Source: Variovorax boronicumulans
Lineage (GTDB): Bacteria > Pseudomonadota > Gammaproteobacteria > Burkholderiales > Burkholderiaceae_C
Direction: 5' to 3'
Length of the DNA: 64,000 nt
Assembly: GCF_029892485.1 (NCBI RefSeq)
Contig: NZ_JARXVG010000002.1
Span: 372,001 to 436,000 of the forward strand
The position numbers and the translations under genes were made by a program. The notes beneath the pieces were generated by a model. The model saw nothing but the letters and a program-made list of their open reading frames with translations. It did no database searches and was not told where the DNA came from. This document shows positions 8,425 to 19,505 of this stretch, piece after piece (the first letter of the stretch is position 1; every line of letters starts with the position of its first letter).

Positions 8425-9411
8425 TCAGTCGGCCTGGATGCCGAGCTCCTTGATGACCTTGCCGAAGCGCGCGTAGTCGGCCGCGTTGGTCTTGCCGAGC
8501 ACGTCGGCATCGCCGCCCACCGGCGTGGTGCCGAGCACGGCCATGCGCGCGACGATGTCCGGCATCTTGAGGATCTCGTTGAAGTGGCCGTTGAGCGTCT
8601 TCACGATCTCGGGCGGCAGGTTGCGCGGGCCCCAGAGGCCGTTCCAGGCGACCACCTCGACGTCCTTGTAGCCCAGCTCGGCGAGCGTCGGGACCGTGGG
8701 CGCGAGCGGCGAGCGCTGGCTCGATGCCACGGCCAGCGGCTTGAGCTTGCCGTTGGCGAAGTAAGGCGCCACCGGGCCCAGCGTGATGAAGGTCACCGGC
8801 ACATGGCCGCCCAGCACGTCGTTGACCGCGGGCGCCACGCCCTTGTAGGGCACATGCGCGAGGTTTGCGCCCGAGGCACGGGCGAACATCTCGCCCAGGA
8901 TGTGCATCGGCGAGCCGCTGCCCGGGCTGGCGTACGAGAGCGACTTGCCGGCGCCCTTGGCGGCGGCGACCGCGTCCTTCAGGCTGGCGATGCCGCTGCC
9001 GGCGCTCGCCACCAGGAAGAGCGGCTGGCTGCCGGTCTGCACGATCGGCGTGAAGCCGGCGAGCACGTCGTAGCCGGAGGCGCCGTTGGTCTTGAGCACC
9101 AGCTGCGCGATCGAGAAGGTGCTGGGCGCAAGCAGCAGCGTGTAGCCGTCCGCAGGCGCCTTCGACACGTAGCCGCTGCCGATGATGCCGCTGGCACCCG
9201 GGCGGTTGTCGACCACCACCGGCTGCCCCACGCGTGCCGAGAGCTTTTCGGCGAAGAGCCGCGCCAGCGCATCGGTGTCTCCACCCGCCGGATAGGCGAC
9301 GACCAGCGTGATCGGCTTGGCCGGGTAGTTCTGTGCCAAGGCGGGTCCGGTGGCGCAGACAGCGGCCAGGGAAATGGCGGCTGCGATGGCAAGGCGGCGT
9401 GTGTGCTTCAT
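8425..9411 (-). CDS. TctC/Bug-family tripartite tricarboxylate-type extracytoplasmic receptor
   Basis: A 328-aa periplasmic binding protein with a signal peptide (MKHTRRLAIAAAISLAAVC, cleavage near ALAQ) and the Bug signature YPAKPITLVVAYPAGGDTD. These receptors are hugely expanded in Burkholderiales and bind carboxylates or nicotinate-like ligands; their TctAB membrane partners are often encoded elsewhere, as here. It is the first gene of the minus-strand operon and so points to an anionic organic acid as the pathway substrate. An in-frame ATG at 9441 exists, but it sits inside the palindrome at 9433-9452 and would add a non-signal-like extension. Confidence 0.92.
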   Translation of the reverse strand: MKHTRRLAIAAAISLAAVCATGPALAQNYPAKPITLVVAYPAGGDTDALARLFAEKLSARVGQPVVVDNRPGASGIIGSGYVSKAPADGYTLLLAPSTFSIAQLVLKTNGASGYDVLAGFTPIVQTGSQPLFLVASAGSGIASLKDAVAAAKGAGKSLSYASPGSGSPMHILGEMFARASGANLAHVPYKGVAPAVNDVLGGHVPVTFITLGPVAPYFANGKLKPLAVASSQRSPLAPTVPTLAELGYKDVEVVAWNGLWGPRNLPPEIVKTLNGHFNEILKMPDIVARMAVLGTTPVGGDADVLGKTNAADYARFGKVIKELGIQAD

Positions 9412-9432
9412 GGGTCCGTCGTGGTCGGCGTT

Positions 9433-9452
9433 TTGTTTCATTAGAGAAACAA
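9433..9452. promoter_or_regulatory. Perfect palindrome at the head of the catabolic operon, candidate IclR operator
   Basis: TTGTTTC and GAAACAA are perfect 7-bp arms around a 6-base centre, 21 bases upstream of the Bug-receptor ATG at 9411. The surrounding 80 bases are AT-rich compared with neighbouring genes, as expected of a promoter. IclR proteins bind palindromes of about this size, and the operon encodes one. The pairing of regulator and site is inference; no convincing -35/-10 pair could be fixed. Confidence 0.5.
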
Positions 9453-9540
9453 CGATTTATTAATGGAACGCACGAAGGATAATCACGAAGACAACTTCAT
9501 GACTAAGTAGAAACCCTAGATGTCGCAACCCAACGTAAAC

Positions 9541-9563
9541 AGGGCGGCCTTTGGGGCCGCCCT
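9541..9563 (-). terminator. Hairpin downstream of dadA
   Basis: AGGGCGGCC and GGCCGCCCT form a perfect 9-bp stem with a TTTGG loop, beginning 25 bases after the dadA stop on the minus strand. The T-tract that follows is weak (GTTTACG), so termination may be inefficient and dadA transcription could read towards the Bug operon. Confidence 0.55.
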
Positions 9564-9587
9564 GCTCTGGGATGAGGGTTGTGACTG

Positions 9588-10847
9588 CTACCCGCCGTAG
9601 CGCGCCACGGTCAGGCCTTCCATGTCGATATCGGGCGCCTTGCCGGCGATGAGGTCGGCCATCACGCGGCCCGTGCCGGCCGCCATGGTCCAGCCGAGCG
9701 TGCCGTGGCCGGTGCTCAGCATCAGGTTGGGGATGCGCGTGGCGCCGACGACCGGCGTGCCGTCGGGCGTCATCGGACGCAGCCCCGTCCAGAAAGAAGC
9801 CTCGCGCACGTTGCCGCCCTTGGGGAAGAGATCGGTCACGACGTGCTCGAGCGTGTCGCGCCGCCGCGGGTTGAGCGCGAGGTCGAAACCCGAGAGCTGC
9901 GCCGTGCCGCCCACGCGGATGCGGTCACCCAGGCGCGTGACCGCCACCTTAAAGGTTTCGTCCATCACGGTGGATTCGGGCGCGCCGCTGGCATCGGTAA
10001 TGGGCACGGTGATCGAGAAGCCCTTGACCGGATACACCGGCAGGTCGATGCCCAGCGGCCTGACCAGTGCGGGCGAGTAGCTGCCGAGCGCGACGACGTA
10101 GCGGTCGGCGGTGAAGCTGCCCTTGTCGGTGCGCACGGCGGTCACGCCCTTCGCGGCATCGTGCTCGATGGCCTGGATGTTCACGCCGAAGCGGAAAGTC
10201 ACGCCCGCTGCTTCCGCCAGCTTGGCGAGTGCCTGCGTGAACTTGAAGCAGTCGCCGGTCTCGTCGCCCGGCAGGCGCAGGCCGCCGACGAACTTCTCCT
10301 TCACCGCCGCGAGCGCGGGCTCATACGGCAGGCAGCCGTCTCGGTCGAGCACCTGGTAGGGCACGCCGGAGGCCTTGAGCACCTCGACATCCTTCGCGGT
10401 GCCGTCGAGTTGCTGCTGCGTGCGAAAGAGCTGCAGCGTGCCCTGCATGCGCTCGTCGTACTGGATGCCGGTGTCGGCGCGCAGGGCCTTCATGCAATCG
10501 CGGCTGTATTCGGCGAGGCGCACCATGCGGCCCTTGTTGAGTTCGTAGCGCGCCTGCGTGCAGTTGCGCAGCATCGAGAGGCCCCAGCGCCACATCGCCG
10601 GATCGAGCATCGGCTTGACGACCAGCGGGCTGTGCTGCATCAGCATCCACTTGATGGCCTTCACCGGAACGCCGGGTCCGGCCCAAGGCGCGGAGTAGCC
10701 GGGCGAGACTTCGCCCGCGTTGCCGAAGCTGGTTTCGAGCGCGGGGGCCGGCTGGCGCTCCAGCACCGTCACCTCATGGCCGGCGCGTGCCAGGTAGTAC
10801 GCCACCGAGGTGCCGATGACACCGCTGCCGAGAATCAGGACCTGCAT
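9588..10847 (-). CDS. dadA: D-amino acid dehydrogenase (small subunit type)
   Basis: A 419-aa FAD enzyme with the dinucleotide motif [20 protein letters not shown] at the extreme N-terminus and the DadA signature [24 protein letters not shown] segment (here [20 protein letters not shown]). It oxidatively deaminates D-amino acids, classically D-alanine, passing electrons to the quinone pool at the inner membrane. AGGGAG precedes the ATG at 10847. No alr/dadX racemase is next to it; the next gene upstream on the same strand, beyond a large palindromic element, is panE. Confidence 0.93.
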   Translation of the reverse strand: MQVLILGSGVIGTSVAYYLARAGHEVTVLERQPAPALETSFGNAGEVSPGYSAPWAGPGVPVKAIKWMLMQHSPLVVKPMLDPAMWRWGLSMLRNCTQARYELNKGRMVRLAEYSRDCMKALRADTGIQYDERMQGTLQLFRTQQQLDGTAKDVEVLKASGVPYQVLDRDGCLPYEPALAAVKEKFVGGLRLPGDETGDCFKFTQALAKLAEAAGVTFRFGVNIQAIEHDAAKGVTAVRTDKGSFTADRYVVALGSYSPALVRPLGIDLPVYPVKGFSITVPITDASGAPESTVMDETFKVAVTRLGDRIRVGGTAQLSGFDLALNPRRRDTLEHVVTDLFPKGGNVREASFWTGLRPMTPDGTPVVGATRIPNLMLSTGHGTLGWTMAAGTGRVMADLIAGKAPDIDMEGLTVARYGG

Positions 10848-10893
10848 GAGAACTCCCTCTTTGGATGGCCGCAACGGCCTGAGGGTACAGGCT

Positions 10894-11160
10894 TGGGGCC
10901 TGTTCACCCTACGCAAGGGGTCGCGAAGCTCGCCACAGCCCGCCCATCAAGGCGCGTGACGCCGTGCGTGCGTCCGCACGCACAAGGAACGCAACGCCGA
11001 GGGGCGGGCTGTGGCGAGCTTCCCTCCGGGTTGCTTCGCCAAGGGGCCGTCTGCGGCGTTGCCCGCGCTTGCAAGGCCAAAGCCTTGCTGCGCCCGGGCG
11101 CCTTGCAGCCAGCCCCTTGGCGAAGCAACGCGACCCCTTGCGTAGGGTGAACAGGCCCCA
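10894..11160. repeat. Compound element of three nested/adjacent perfect inverted repeats
   Basis: The outer arms, 10894-10925 and 11129-11160, are 32-bp perfect complements. Inside sit two further perfect inverted repeats side by side: 21-bp arms at 10925-10945 / 11002-11022 (with a 9-bp hairpin at 10964-10983 at the tip) and 18-bp arms at 11030-11047 / 11112-11129 (with a 7-bp hairpin at 11071-11088). The stems share or nearly share their end bases, so the whole 267 bp can fold into a three-way cloverleaf or cruciform. It ends one base before the panE stop and lies 46 bp upstream of the dadA ATG. It holds no convincing ORF. It could be a mobile intergenic repeat, terminator cluster or RNA element. 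Confidence 0.9.
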
Positions 11161-11161
11161 G

Positions 11162-12178
11162 CTACAGGCCGAGAGCGTCTTGCAATTGGCGTGCCGGCCA
11201 GCGCTCCGGCCGCTGCGGCCAGGCTTCGAGCAGCGCGACCATGCGCGCATTGCGCGGCGCACTCAGGCCGTGTTCCTGCGCGAGGCGCACGACCTCGCCG
11301 CTGAGCGCGTCGATCTCGGTGCGCCGGCCGAGCGCAAGATCGTCGGCCATGCTGGAGCGCGCCTTGGCGTCGATGCGCAGCATGCGCGCCGCGACGATGC
11401 GAAAGAGCCAGTCAGGCAGACGCAGCAGGCTCGCCAGCCGCTGCGCCGGAACGGCCGCCACCTGCGCGGGCGTGATGCCGCTCACACCGAGCACGCTGAG
11501 CGTTTCGTCGATGAGCGCCGCAAAGCATTGGCGATACCCGCGGTGCATCAGCTCCTCGCGCAGCGGCAAACCCGAAAGCGCATTGACCGGGTTGTTGAGG
11601 TTCAGCAGCAGCTTGCCCCACTGCACCGGCAGCAGGTCTTCGTGCAGGTCGAGCGGCACGCCGGCGCGCTCGAACACAGGCAGCCACGGGCGCAGCGCCG
11701 CGTCGTCCTTGGCGGCGAGCCGTCCGGCCGTGCCGCGATGGAAGGCGCCGTCGCCGATCTCGGCCACGTTGTACGGCACCATGCCCGGCAGCACGTTGAG
11801 CGACGGGCCGGCCTGCGATGCGGCGGCGCTGTTGGAAATGCCGTTCTGCAGCGAGACGACCGTGGTGCCCGCGGGCAGCGAGAAGGCCAGTTCACCTGCT
11901 GCCTCGGCCGTAGCACCGCTCTTCACGCAAAGGAGCACCAGAGCCGGCTTGGCGCCGGCGGGCACCTGCTCGCACAGGCGCAATGCCGAAGGCAGGATGT
12001 GGTGCTTAGCGCCGTCGAGATCGCTGAGCGAGAGGCCGTGGTCCGCAAGTTTCTTCAGCACGCGGGGCCGGCCGACGAAGGTGACGGGCACGCCCGCCGC
12101 GGCGAGCCGGCCGCCGATGTAGCAGCCGATGGTGCCCGCGCCCATCACGAGCACTTCGCCGGGCAGCGCGCCTGTCAT
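11162..12178 (-). CDS. panE: 2-dehydropantoate 2-reductase (ketopantoate reductase family)
   Basis: A 338-aa protein with NADP motif MGAGTIGCYIGGRLAAAG near the N-terminus, the catalytic lysine in PVQWGKLLLNLNNPVNAL, and the helical C-terminal ApbA domain. It would reduce 2-dehydropantoate to pantoate in coenzyme A synthesis, using NADPH in the cytoplasm. Its length is slightly above the usual 300 or so residues. It is monocistronic in appearance: the nested repeat lies directly downstream and a second structured repeat separates it from alaS on the other side. Paralogues of this family can act on other 2-oxoacids, so the pantoate role is likely but not proven. Confidence 0.85.
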   Translation of the reverse strand: MTGALPGEVLVMGAGTIGCYIGGRLAAAGVPVTFVGRPRVLKKLADHGLSLSDLDGAKHHILPSALRLCEQVPAGAKPALVLLCVKSGATAEAAGELAFSLPAGTTVVSLQNGISNSAAASQAGPSLNVLPGMVPYNVAEIGDGAFHRGTAGRLAAKDDAALRPWLPVFERAGVPLDLHEDLLPVQWGKLLLNLNNPVNALSGLPLREELMHRGYRQCFAALIDETLSVLGVSGITPAQVAAVPAQRLASLLRLPDWLFRIVAARMLRIDAKARSSMADDLALGRRTEIDALSGEVVRLAQEHGLSAPRNARMVALLEAWPQRPERWPARQLQDALGL

Positions 12179-12241
12179 CTCAGTTTTCCATCACGCTGCG
12201 CGTGAGCCTCGACGCATGAAACTGCCGTGATCCAGTCGGGA

Positions 12242-12330
12242 GACACCGCGGAACCGGCTTTGCCGGGCCGCTGGTGTCGCCCCCTGAAAGGGGGTTGGCG
12301 AAGCGACACGAAGTGCGCGAAGACTGGGGG
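12242..12330. repeat. Structured intergenic repeat / terminator between alaS and panE
   Basis: Hairpins are stacked here: GACACC (12242-12247) pairs with GGTGTC (12273-12278) around an inner CCGGC-TTT-GCCGG, then CCCCC-TGAAA-GGGGG at 12280-12294, followed by a segment rich in GCGAAG and ending in GGGGGT. It lies immediately downstream of alaS on the minus strand and probably ends that transcript. The segment resembles short intergenic repeats that I recall as common in Comamonadaceae genomes; that is memory, not a search. Confidence 0.5.
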
Positions 12331-12341
12331 TAAGTTTCATC

Positions 12342-14966
<2,625 letters not shown>

Positions 14967-15068
14967 CTTTGGATTTCGTCTTCTGTCGAGGACGGCCTGG
15001 CGATGGCGACCTCTTGTCGAAACCACTGCGTCGAACCGACCTGACTGCTTGATTTGCTTGAACAAATG

Positions 15069-15074
15069 ATTATA
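15069..15074 (-). promoter_or_regulatory. Candidate -10 box for alaS
   Basis: On the minus strand the hexamer reads TATAAT exactly, 103 bases upstream of the alaS ATG, inside the only AT-rich patch of the gap. A small ATAGG-CAAA-CCTAT palindrome overlaps it. No good -35 is seen 16-18 bases further upstream. Confidence 0.4.
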
Positions 15075-15220
15075 GGTTTGCCTATGCAGCCCGGGCGCCC
15101 CCGGGGCGAAGGGCGCGATCGGGGCGCCGCGGCTAATATGCGCCCTGGCTCCCGCGCGGCCGAACCAAACGCAGCGAGCCCCGTCCTATTCATATGCACA
15201 ACATGAATCAAGGAGTCCGC

Positions 15221-16042
15221 ATGGCAGGTCTTGAGGCCGAACACTGGAAGATCGAGGACCTCGATTTCTCGCGCATCGCGCTCGACAAGGTGCGCCCGGA
15301 CGAGAATCTTTTCTACCTGGTGGCCTCCGCCTCGTTCGTCGAAAGCGGCTCGGACCTGTACACGCACAACCTGGTCGATTTTTTCCGCGGCGACGATGAA
15401 GTGACCGATTGGCTCTCGAACTACTGGGAGCCCGAGGAACTGCAGCACGGCCAGGCCCTGCGCGCCTATGTGCGCCACGTGTGGCCCGAGTTCGAATGGG
15501 ACACGGCCTACCAGGGCTTTCTCGAGGAGTACGCGACCTACTGCAAGGTCGAATTGCTGGCCCCCACCCGCGCCCTGGAGATGACGGCGCGCTGCGTGGT
15601 CGAGACCGGCACCGCCACCTACTACCGCGCCATGGCGCGCGCCACCGACGAGCCGGTGCTGCGCGACCTGGCCACCCGCATCGCGACCGACGAGGTCAGC
15701 CACTACAAGCACTTCTACCGTTTCTTTCGCCGCTACCGCGAGCAGGAAAAACTCAGCCGCTTCCGCGTGATCGGCACCATCGGCCGGCGCACGCTGGAGC
15801 TCAAGAGCGAAGACGCGGACTGCGCGATCCGCCACGTGGTGAAGGCCCGGGCACCCCATCGCGCCGACGACACGGCCTATGTGCAGCAGCTGAGCGCGCG
15901 CATGAACAGCACCATCCGCACCAACCTGAGCGCCGCCAGCACGCTCAAGATGCTGATGCGGCCGCTGGAACTGCCGGCCAGGGTGCAGACGGTGATCCAG
16001 TACCCGATCAAGCAGTTCATGCAGCACGTGTTCCTGCGCTAG
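15221..16042 (+). CDS. Ferritin-like diiron protein, function unknown
   Basis: A 273-aa mostly helical protein. Glutamate and histidine pairs typical of a four-helix diiron site are visible: an ESGSDLYTHNL helix, EPEELQHGQAL (ExxH), a mid helix with ALEMTARCVVETGTATYY, and IATDEVSHYKHF (DExxH). These match the spacing of ferritin-like/acyl-ACP-desaturase-like carboxylate-bridged sites. The start is set by AAGGAG five bases before the ATG at 15221; upstream ATGs lack this. It is divergent from alaS. The oxidation substrate, if any, is unknown; a basic C-terminus (KMLMRPLELPARVQTVIQYP) could sit against membrane. Confidence 0.8.
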   Translation: MAGLEAEHWKIEDLDFSRIALDKVRPDENLFYLVASASFVESGSDLYTHNLVDFFRGDDEVTDWLSNYWEPEELQHGQALRAYVRHVWPEFEWDTAYQGFLEEYATYCKVELLAPTRALEMTARCVVETGTATYYRAMARATDEPVLRDLATRIATDEVSHYKHFYRFFRRYREQEKLSRFRVIGTIGRRTLELKSEDADCAIRHVVKARAPHRADDTAYVQQLSARMNSTIRTNLSAASTLKMLMRPLELPARVQTVIQYPIKQFMQHVFLR

Positions 16043-16208
16043 GCGCCGCAGACGCCCCTCTCCCTCGACCTCCTCCACGACTGGGCATCACGGCAAGAAT
16101 CGGTGCCCGCCGACAAAGGCTTGGCCGATTTCCCGGCCTTGTCCTGCATGGCTTTTTTGCGCTCGCATGATTGAATTTGGTATCAGTATTTCTCATGGAG
16201 CAACAACG

Positions 16209-17711
16209 ATGGAGGCCAAGTCATCAAGCCCCGAAAAACGGCAAAGCAAGCTGTTGAGCATCGGGGTGCCAGGACTGGACGACGTGATCGGCGGGGGTCT
16301 GGAACCCAATCGCCTCTACCTGGTGGAGGGAACGCCGGGGGCCGGCAAGACGACCATTGCCCTGCAGTTCCTGCTGCAAGGCGCGCAGCAGGGTGAATCG
16401 GTCCTGTACGTCACGCTCTCCGAAACCGAGAACGAGCTGCGCGGCGTGGCCACCTCCCATGGCTGGGACCTGACGGGCCTTCACGTGCGCGAAATGCTCC
16501 CGGCGCAGGACAGCCTGCACCCGGAAGAGCAGTACACGATGTTCCATCCCTCGGAAGTGGAGCTGAGCGAAACCACGCTTCGGATATTGAGCGACGTGGA
16601 CGCGCTCAAGCCATCGCGCATCGTCTTCGATTCGCTGTCCGAGCTGCGGCTGCTGTCGGGCACGTCGCTGCGATACCGCCGGCAGATCCTGGCGCTCAAG
16701 CAGTTCTTCGCGGGCCGGCAATGCACCGTGCTGCTGCTGGACGACATGACCGCCACCGAGCACGACCTGCAGGTGCAGAGCATTGCGCATGCGGTGGTGC
16801 GGCTCGAGCAGCTGAACTCCGACTACGGCACCGCGCGGCGCCGGCTCCTGGTCGTCAAGTACCGCGGCCAGCCTTACCGCGGCGGCTTCCACGACTACAA
16901 GATCAATCGCGGCGGCCTTCAGGTCTTTCCGCGGCTTGTGGCGTCCGAGCATGTCACCAGCGGACCGCTGATCAAGATGCCCAGCGGCATCGAAGAGATG
17001 GATGCGCTGCTCGGGGGCGGCCTCGAGAAGGGAACGAGCACCCTGCTCGTGGGCGCGCCGGGCACGGGGAAGTCGTCGGTGGCGGTGCAGTTCGCCCTCA
17101 CGGCGGCGCAACGGGGCGAATGCGCCGCGCTGTTCATCTTCGACGAGAGCGTGAACACGCTGCGCACGCGGTGCGCGAGTCTGGGCATGGACCTCACCCC
17201 GTACATCGACTCGGGGCTCCTGCGCATCAAGCAGGTCGACCCCGCCGAGCTCTCGCCGGGCGAACTGATCCACGAGATCCGCCTGGCCGTGGGCGAGCAT
17301 TCCGCCAAGGTCATCGTCATCGACAGCCTCAACGGCTATCTCAATGCCATGCCCGATGAGCGATTCCTCATCGTCCAGCTGCACGAACTGCTCACCTACC
17401 TCGGGCAGTCCGGCGTGGCAACGCTGCTGGTCGGTGCGCAGCACGGCCTGATCGGCATGCAGATGCAGACGCCCGTCGATGCCAGCTATCTCGCGGACGC
17501 GGTGGTCATGCTGCGCTACTTCGAATTCGCGGGCGAAGTCCGCCAGGCGATCTCGGTGCTCAAGAAGCGGGGCGGCGCGCACGAACGCAGCATTCGCGCC
17601 TTCTCGATGAGCGAGAAAGGCCTGCACGTCGGCGAACCCCTGCGCCGTTTCCGCGGCATCCTGACCGGCATACCCGTGCCCATCGATGGCGTCTCCGCCA
17701 CGCCGCCGTGA
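16209..17711 (+). CDS. KaiC-like double-domain ATPase
   Basis: A 500-aa protein with two RecA/KaiC domains. Walker A motifs are GTPGAGKTT (41-49) in the first and GAPGTGKSS (282-290) in the second. The acidic pair that drives hydrolysis in KaiC reads LSETEN in domain 1 and IFDESVN in domain 2. At the position of the S431/T432 phosphosites of cyanobacterial KaiC this protein has Ser426-Tyr427 (VDASYLADA). GGAG eight bases before the ATG at 16209 fixes the start. The stop overlaps the GTG of the following hybrid kinase (GTGA), so the two are co-translated. No kaiA or kaiB is in the window, so a clock role is not supported; signalling through the kinase is the better guess. Confidence 0.92.
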   Translation: MEAKSSSPEKRQSKLLSIGVPGLDDVIGGGLEPNRLYLVEGTPGAGKTTIALQFLLQGAQQGESVLYVTLSETENELRGVATSHGWDLTGLHVREMLPAQDSLHPEEQYTMFHPSEVELSETTLRILSDVDALKPSRIVFDSLSELRLLSGTSLRYRRQILALKQFFAGRQCTVLLLDDMTATEHDLQVQSIAHAVVRLEQLNSDYGTARRRLLVVKYRGQPYRGGFHDYKINRGGLQVFPRLVASEHVTSGPLIKMPSGIEEMDALLGGGLEKGTSTLLVGAPGTGKSSVAVQFALTAAQRGECAALFIFDESVNTLRTRCASLGMDLTPYIDSGLLRIKQVDPAELSPGELIHEIRLAVGEHSAKVIVIDSLNGYLNAMPDERFLIVQLHELLTYLGQSGVATLLVGAQHGLIGMQMQTPVDASYLADAVVMLRYFEFAGEVRQAISVLKKRGGAHERSIRAFSMSEKGLHVGEPLRRFRGILTGIPVPIDGVSATPP

Positions 17712-19279
17712 CGACGAACACGGCTGCGGACGAAGACACGCAACTGCGCGTCCTTCTCAGGACCGCCACTTCGAGGGACGCCGTGATGGCGGCCGCCGTG
17801 CTCGAGCGCGCCGGCATCGCCACCCGGGTGTGTGCCAGCCTGCACGAGCTGGTGCAGGAGATCGGCCATGGCGCGGGCGCCGTGCTGGTGTCCGAGGAAA
17901 TGCTGTCGGGCAACGGCGCCGCCGACCTGTCCGATGCGGTGTCGGCGCAGCCGCCGTGGTCGGACCTGCCGGTGCTGGTGCTGGCCAAGCAAGGGGCCGA
18001 TTCGCGTGCCGTTGCAGTGGCCATGGAAGGCATGGCCAACGTGACGGTGCTGGAGCGGCCGATCCGCGTGGCGGCGCTCGTCAGCGCGCTTCGAAGCGCC
18101 CTGCGGGCCCGGCGGCGCCAATACGAGCTGCGCCGCATCCTCAACGACCTGAACGAGGCCGACAAGCGCAAGACCGAATTCCTCGCCACGCTGGCGCACG
18201 AGCTTCGCAATCCGATGGCGCCGCTGAGCACCGCGCTCGCCATCCTCACGCGCAAGACGCTCACGCCCGAAGCCGCGCTGCCCTACTACCAGCTCATGGG
18301 CCGCCAGATCGACCACATGGTGCGCCTGGTGAACGACCTGATGGAGGTGTCGCGCATCACCCGCGGGAAGATCGAACTCCAGCTCGGCGAACTGATGGTC
18401 GACCGGGTGATCCGCGATGCCGTGGAACTCAGCCGGCCGCTGATGGACGCCGGCCGGCATCGGCTGCAGGTGCATGGTGCAGATCCCACGTTGGCCGTGG
18501 AAGGCGACAGCGTGCGGCTCACGCAGGTGTTTTCCAACCTCCTGAACAACGCGGCGAAATACACCCCCGAAGGCGGCCGGATCGACGTGTTCGTCGAGCG
18601 CGACGATGCAAACGCCGTGGTCCGCATCCGCGACAACGGCGCCGGCATTCCGCCGGACATGCTGACGTCGATCTTCGACATGTTCGTGCAGGTGAGCGGC
18701 ACGGCCAGGGCGGCCCAGGGCGGCCTGGGCATCGGGCTCACGCTGGTCAAGAGCCTGGTGGAGTTGCATGGCGGCAAGGTCGGCGCAAAGAGCAACGGGC
18801 TCGGCGAGGGCAGCGAGTTCGTGGTGTCGCTGCCGCTGTTCGTCAGGCGCGGTGCGGGCGTCGAGGAACAACCTCGCCCCTCCACGGAGGCGTCCATTGC
18901 GCAGCACAGCATCCTGGTGGTCGACGACAACCGCGATGCGGCGGAATCGCTGGCGGCGCTCCTGAACATATTGGGCGCGCGCACGGCCGTGGCGTTCAGC
19001 GGCATCGAGGCCCTGAAAACGGCGGACAGCTTTCGCCCTTCGCTGGCGATCCTGGACATCGGCATGCCCGGAATGGACGGCTGCGAACTGGCGCGGCGGC
19101 TGCGCGACAGCCCTGCGCACCGCGGGATGACGCTGGTCGCACTGACAGGCTGGGGCCAGCCCGACGACAGGGTGCGGATCGCCCAGGCCGGCTTCGACCA
19201 TCACCTGCTCAAGCCCGTCGACATGGAGGAACTGTCGATGGCCCTGCGGCGACTGGCGCACCGCGATTCAACGCGGTAG
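17708..19279 (+). CDS. Hybrid histidine kinase/response regulator with N-terminal pseudo-receiver, KaiC partner
   Basis: A 523-aa cytoplasmic protein without membrane segments. Order: a receiver-like N-terminal domain (about 1-130) whose usual phospho-Asp strand reads GAVLVSEEML, so it lacks the Asp; a HisKA helix with the phospho-His at His164 (ATLAHELRNPMAPL); an HATPase domain (NLLNNAAKYT, RDNGAGIPPDML, GLGIGLTLV); and a C-terminal receiver (VVDDNRDAAESLAALL) with phospho-Asp450 in LDIGMPGMDG and KPVD at its end. The GTG start overlaps the KaiC-like stop. The absence of a sensor domain suggests that the KaiC-like protein itself supplies the input signal; that is inference. Confidence 0.92.
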   Translation: MTTNTAADEDTQLRVLLRTATSRDAVMAAAVLERAGIATRVCASLHELVQEIGHGAGAVLVSEEMLSGNGAADLSDAVSAQPPWSDLPVLVLAKQGADSRAVAVAMEGMANVTVLERPIRVAALVSALRSALRARRRQYELRRILNDLNEADKRKTEFLATLAHELRNPMAPLSTALAILTRKTLTPEAALPYYQLMGRQIDHMVRLVNDLMEVSRITRGKIELQLGELMVDRVIRDAVELSRPLMDAGRHRLQVHGADPTLAVEGDSVRLTQVFSNLLNNAAKYTPEGGRIDVFVERDDANAVVRIRDNGAGIPPDMLTSIFDMFVQVSGTARAAQGGLGIGLTLVKSLVELHGGKVGAKSNGLGEGSEFVVSLPLFVRRGAGVEEQPRPSTEASIAQHSILVVDDNRDAAESLAALLNILGARTAVAFSGIEALKTADSFRPSLAILDIGMPGMDGCELARRLRDSPAHRGMTLVALTGWGQPDDRVRIAQAGFDHHLLKPVDMEELSMALRRLAHRDSTR

Positions 19280-19292
19280 CCGCGGCGCCGCT

Positions 19293-19505
19293 TCAAGCGC
19301 CGCGGAACTGGCGCAGCGCGCGGTAGCCGGTCCGGGTGAGTCCGGTCACCGTCGCCACGGGCACGCCGGTCTCGGTGACGCCAGGAAGCACGGCTTTAAC
19401 GCATCCTTCCTGCAACAGGGCCCGCACCGCGGCAATGCCCTGCGCGCCCGCAACGGCGGTGGGCAATTCCTGCGTGGAGAGGTAGTGCAACAACGTGAGG
19501 CGCAT
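19293..19505 (-). CDS. Small hypothetical protein (70 aa)
   Basis: A 70-aa frame convergent with the hybrid kinase, ending 13 bases after it. GAAGAAG lies just before the ATG, a plausible Shine-Dalgarno. The sequence (MRLTLLHYLSTQELPTAVAG at the start, then a VTGLTRTGYRALRQF end) has a winged-helix flavour but no family was recognised. Codon third positions are GC-rich as in real genes nearby. Confidence 0.5.
   Translation of the reverse strand: MRLTLLHYLSTQELPTAVAGAQGIAAVRALLQEGCVKAVLPGVTETGVPVATVTGLTRTGYRALRQFRGA

Noticed and set aside
16209..19279. Circadian clock operon
   Set aside because: No KaiA or KaiB gene is in the window and the phosphosite differs; KaiC-like ATPases occur widely without a clock.
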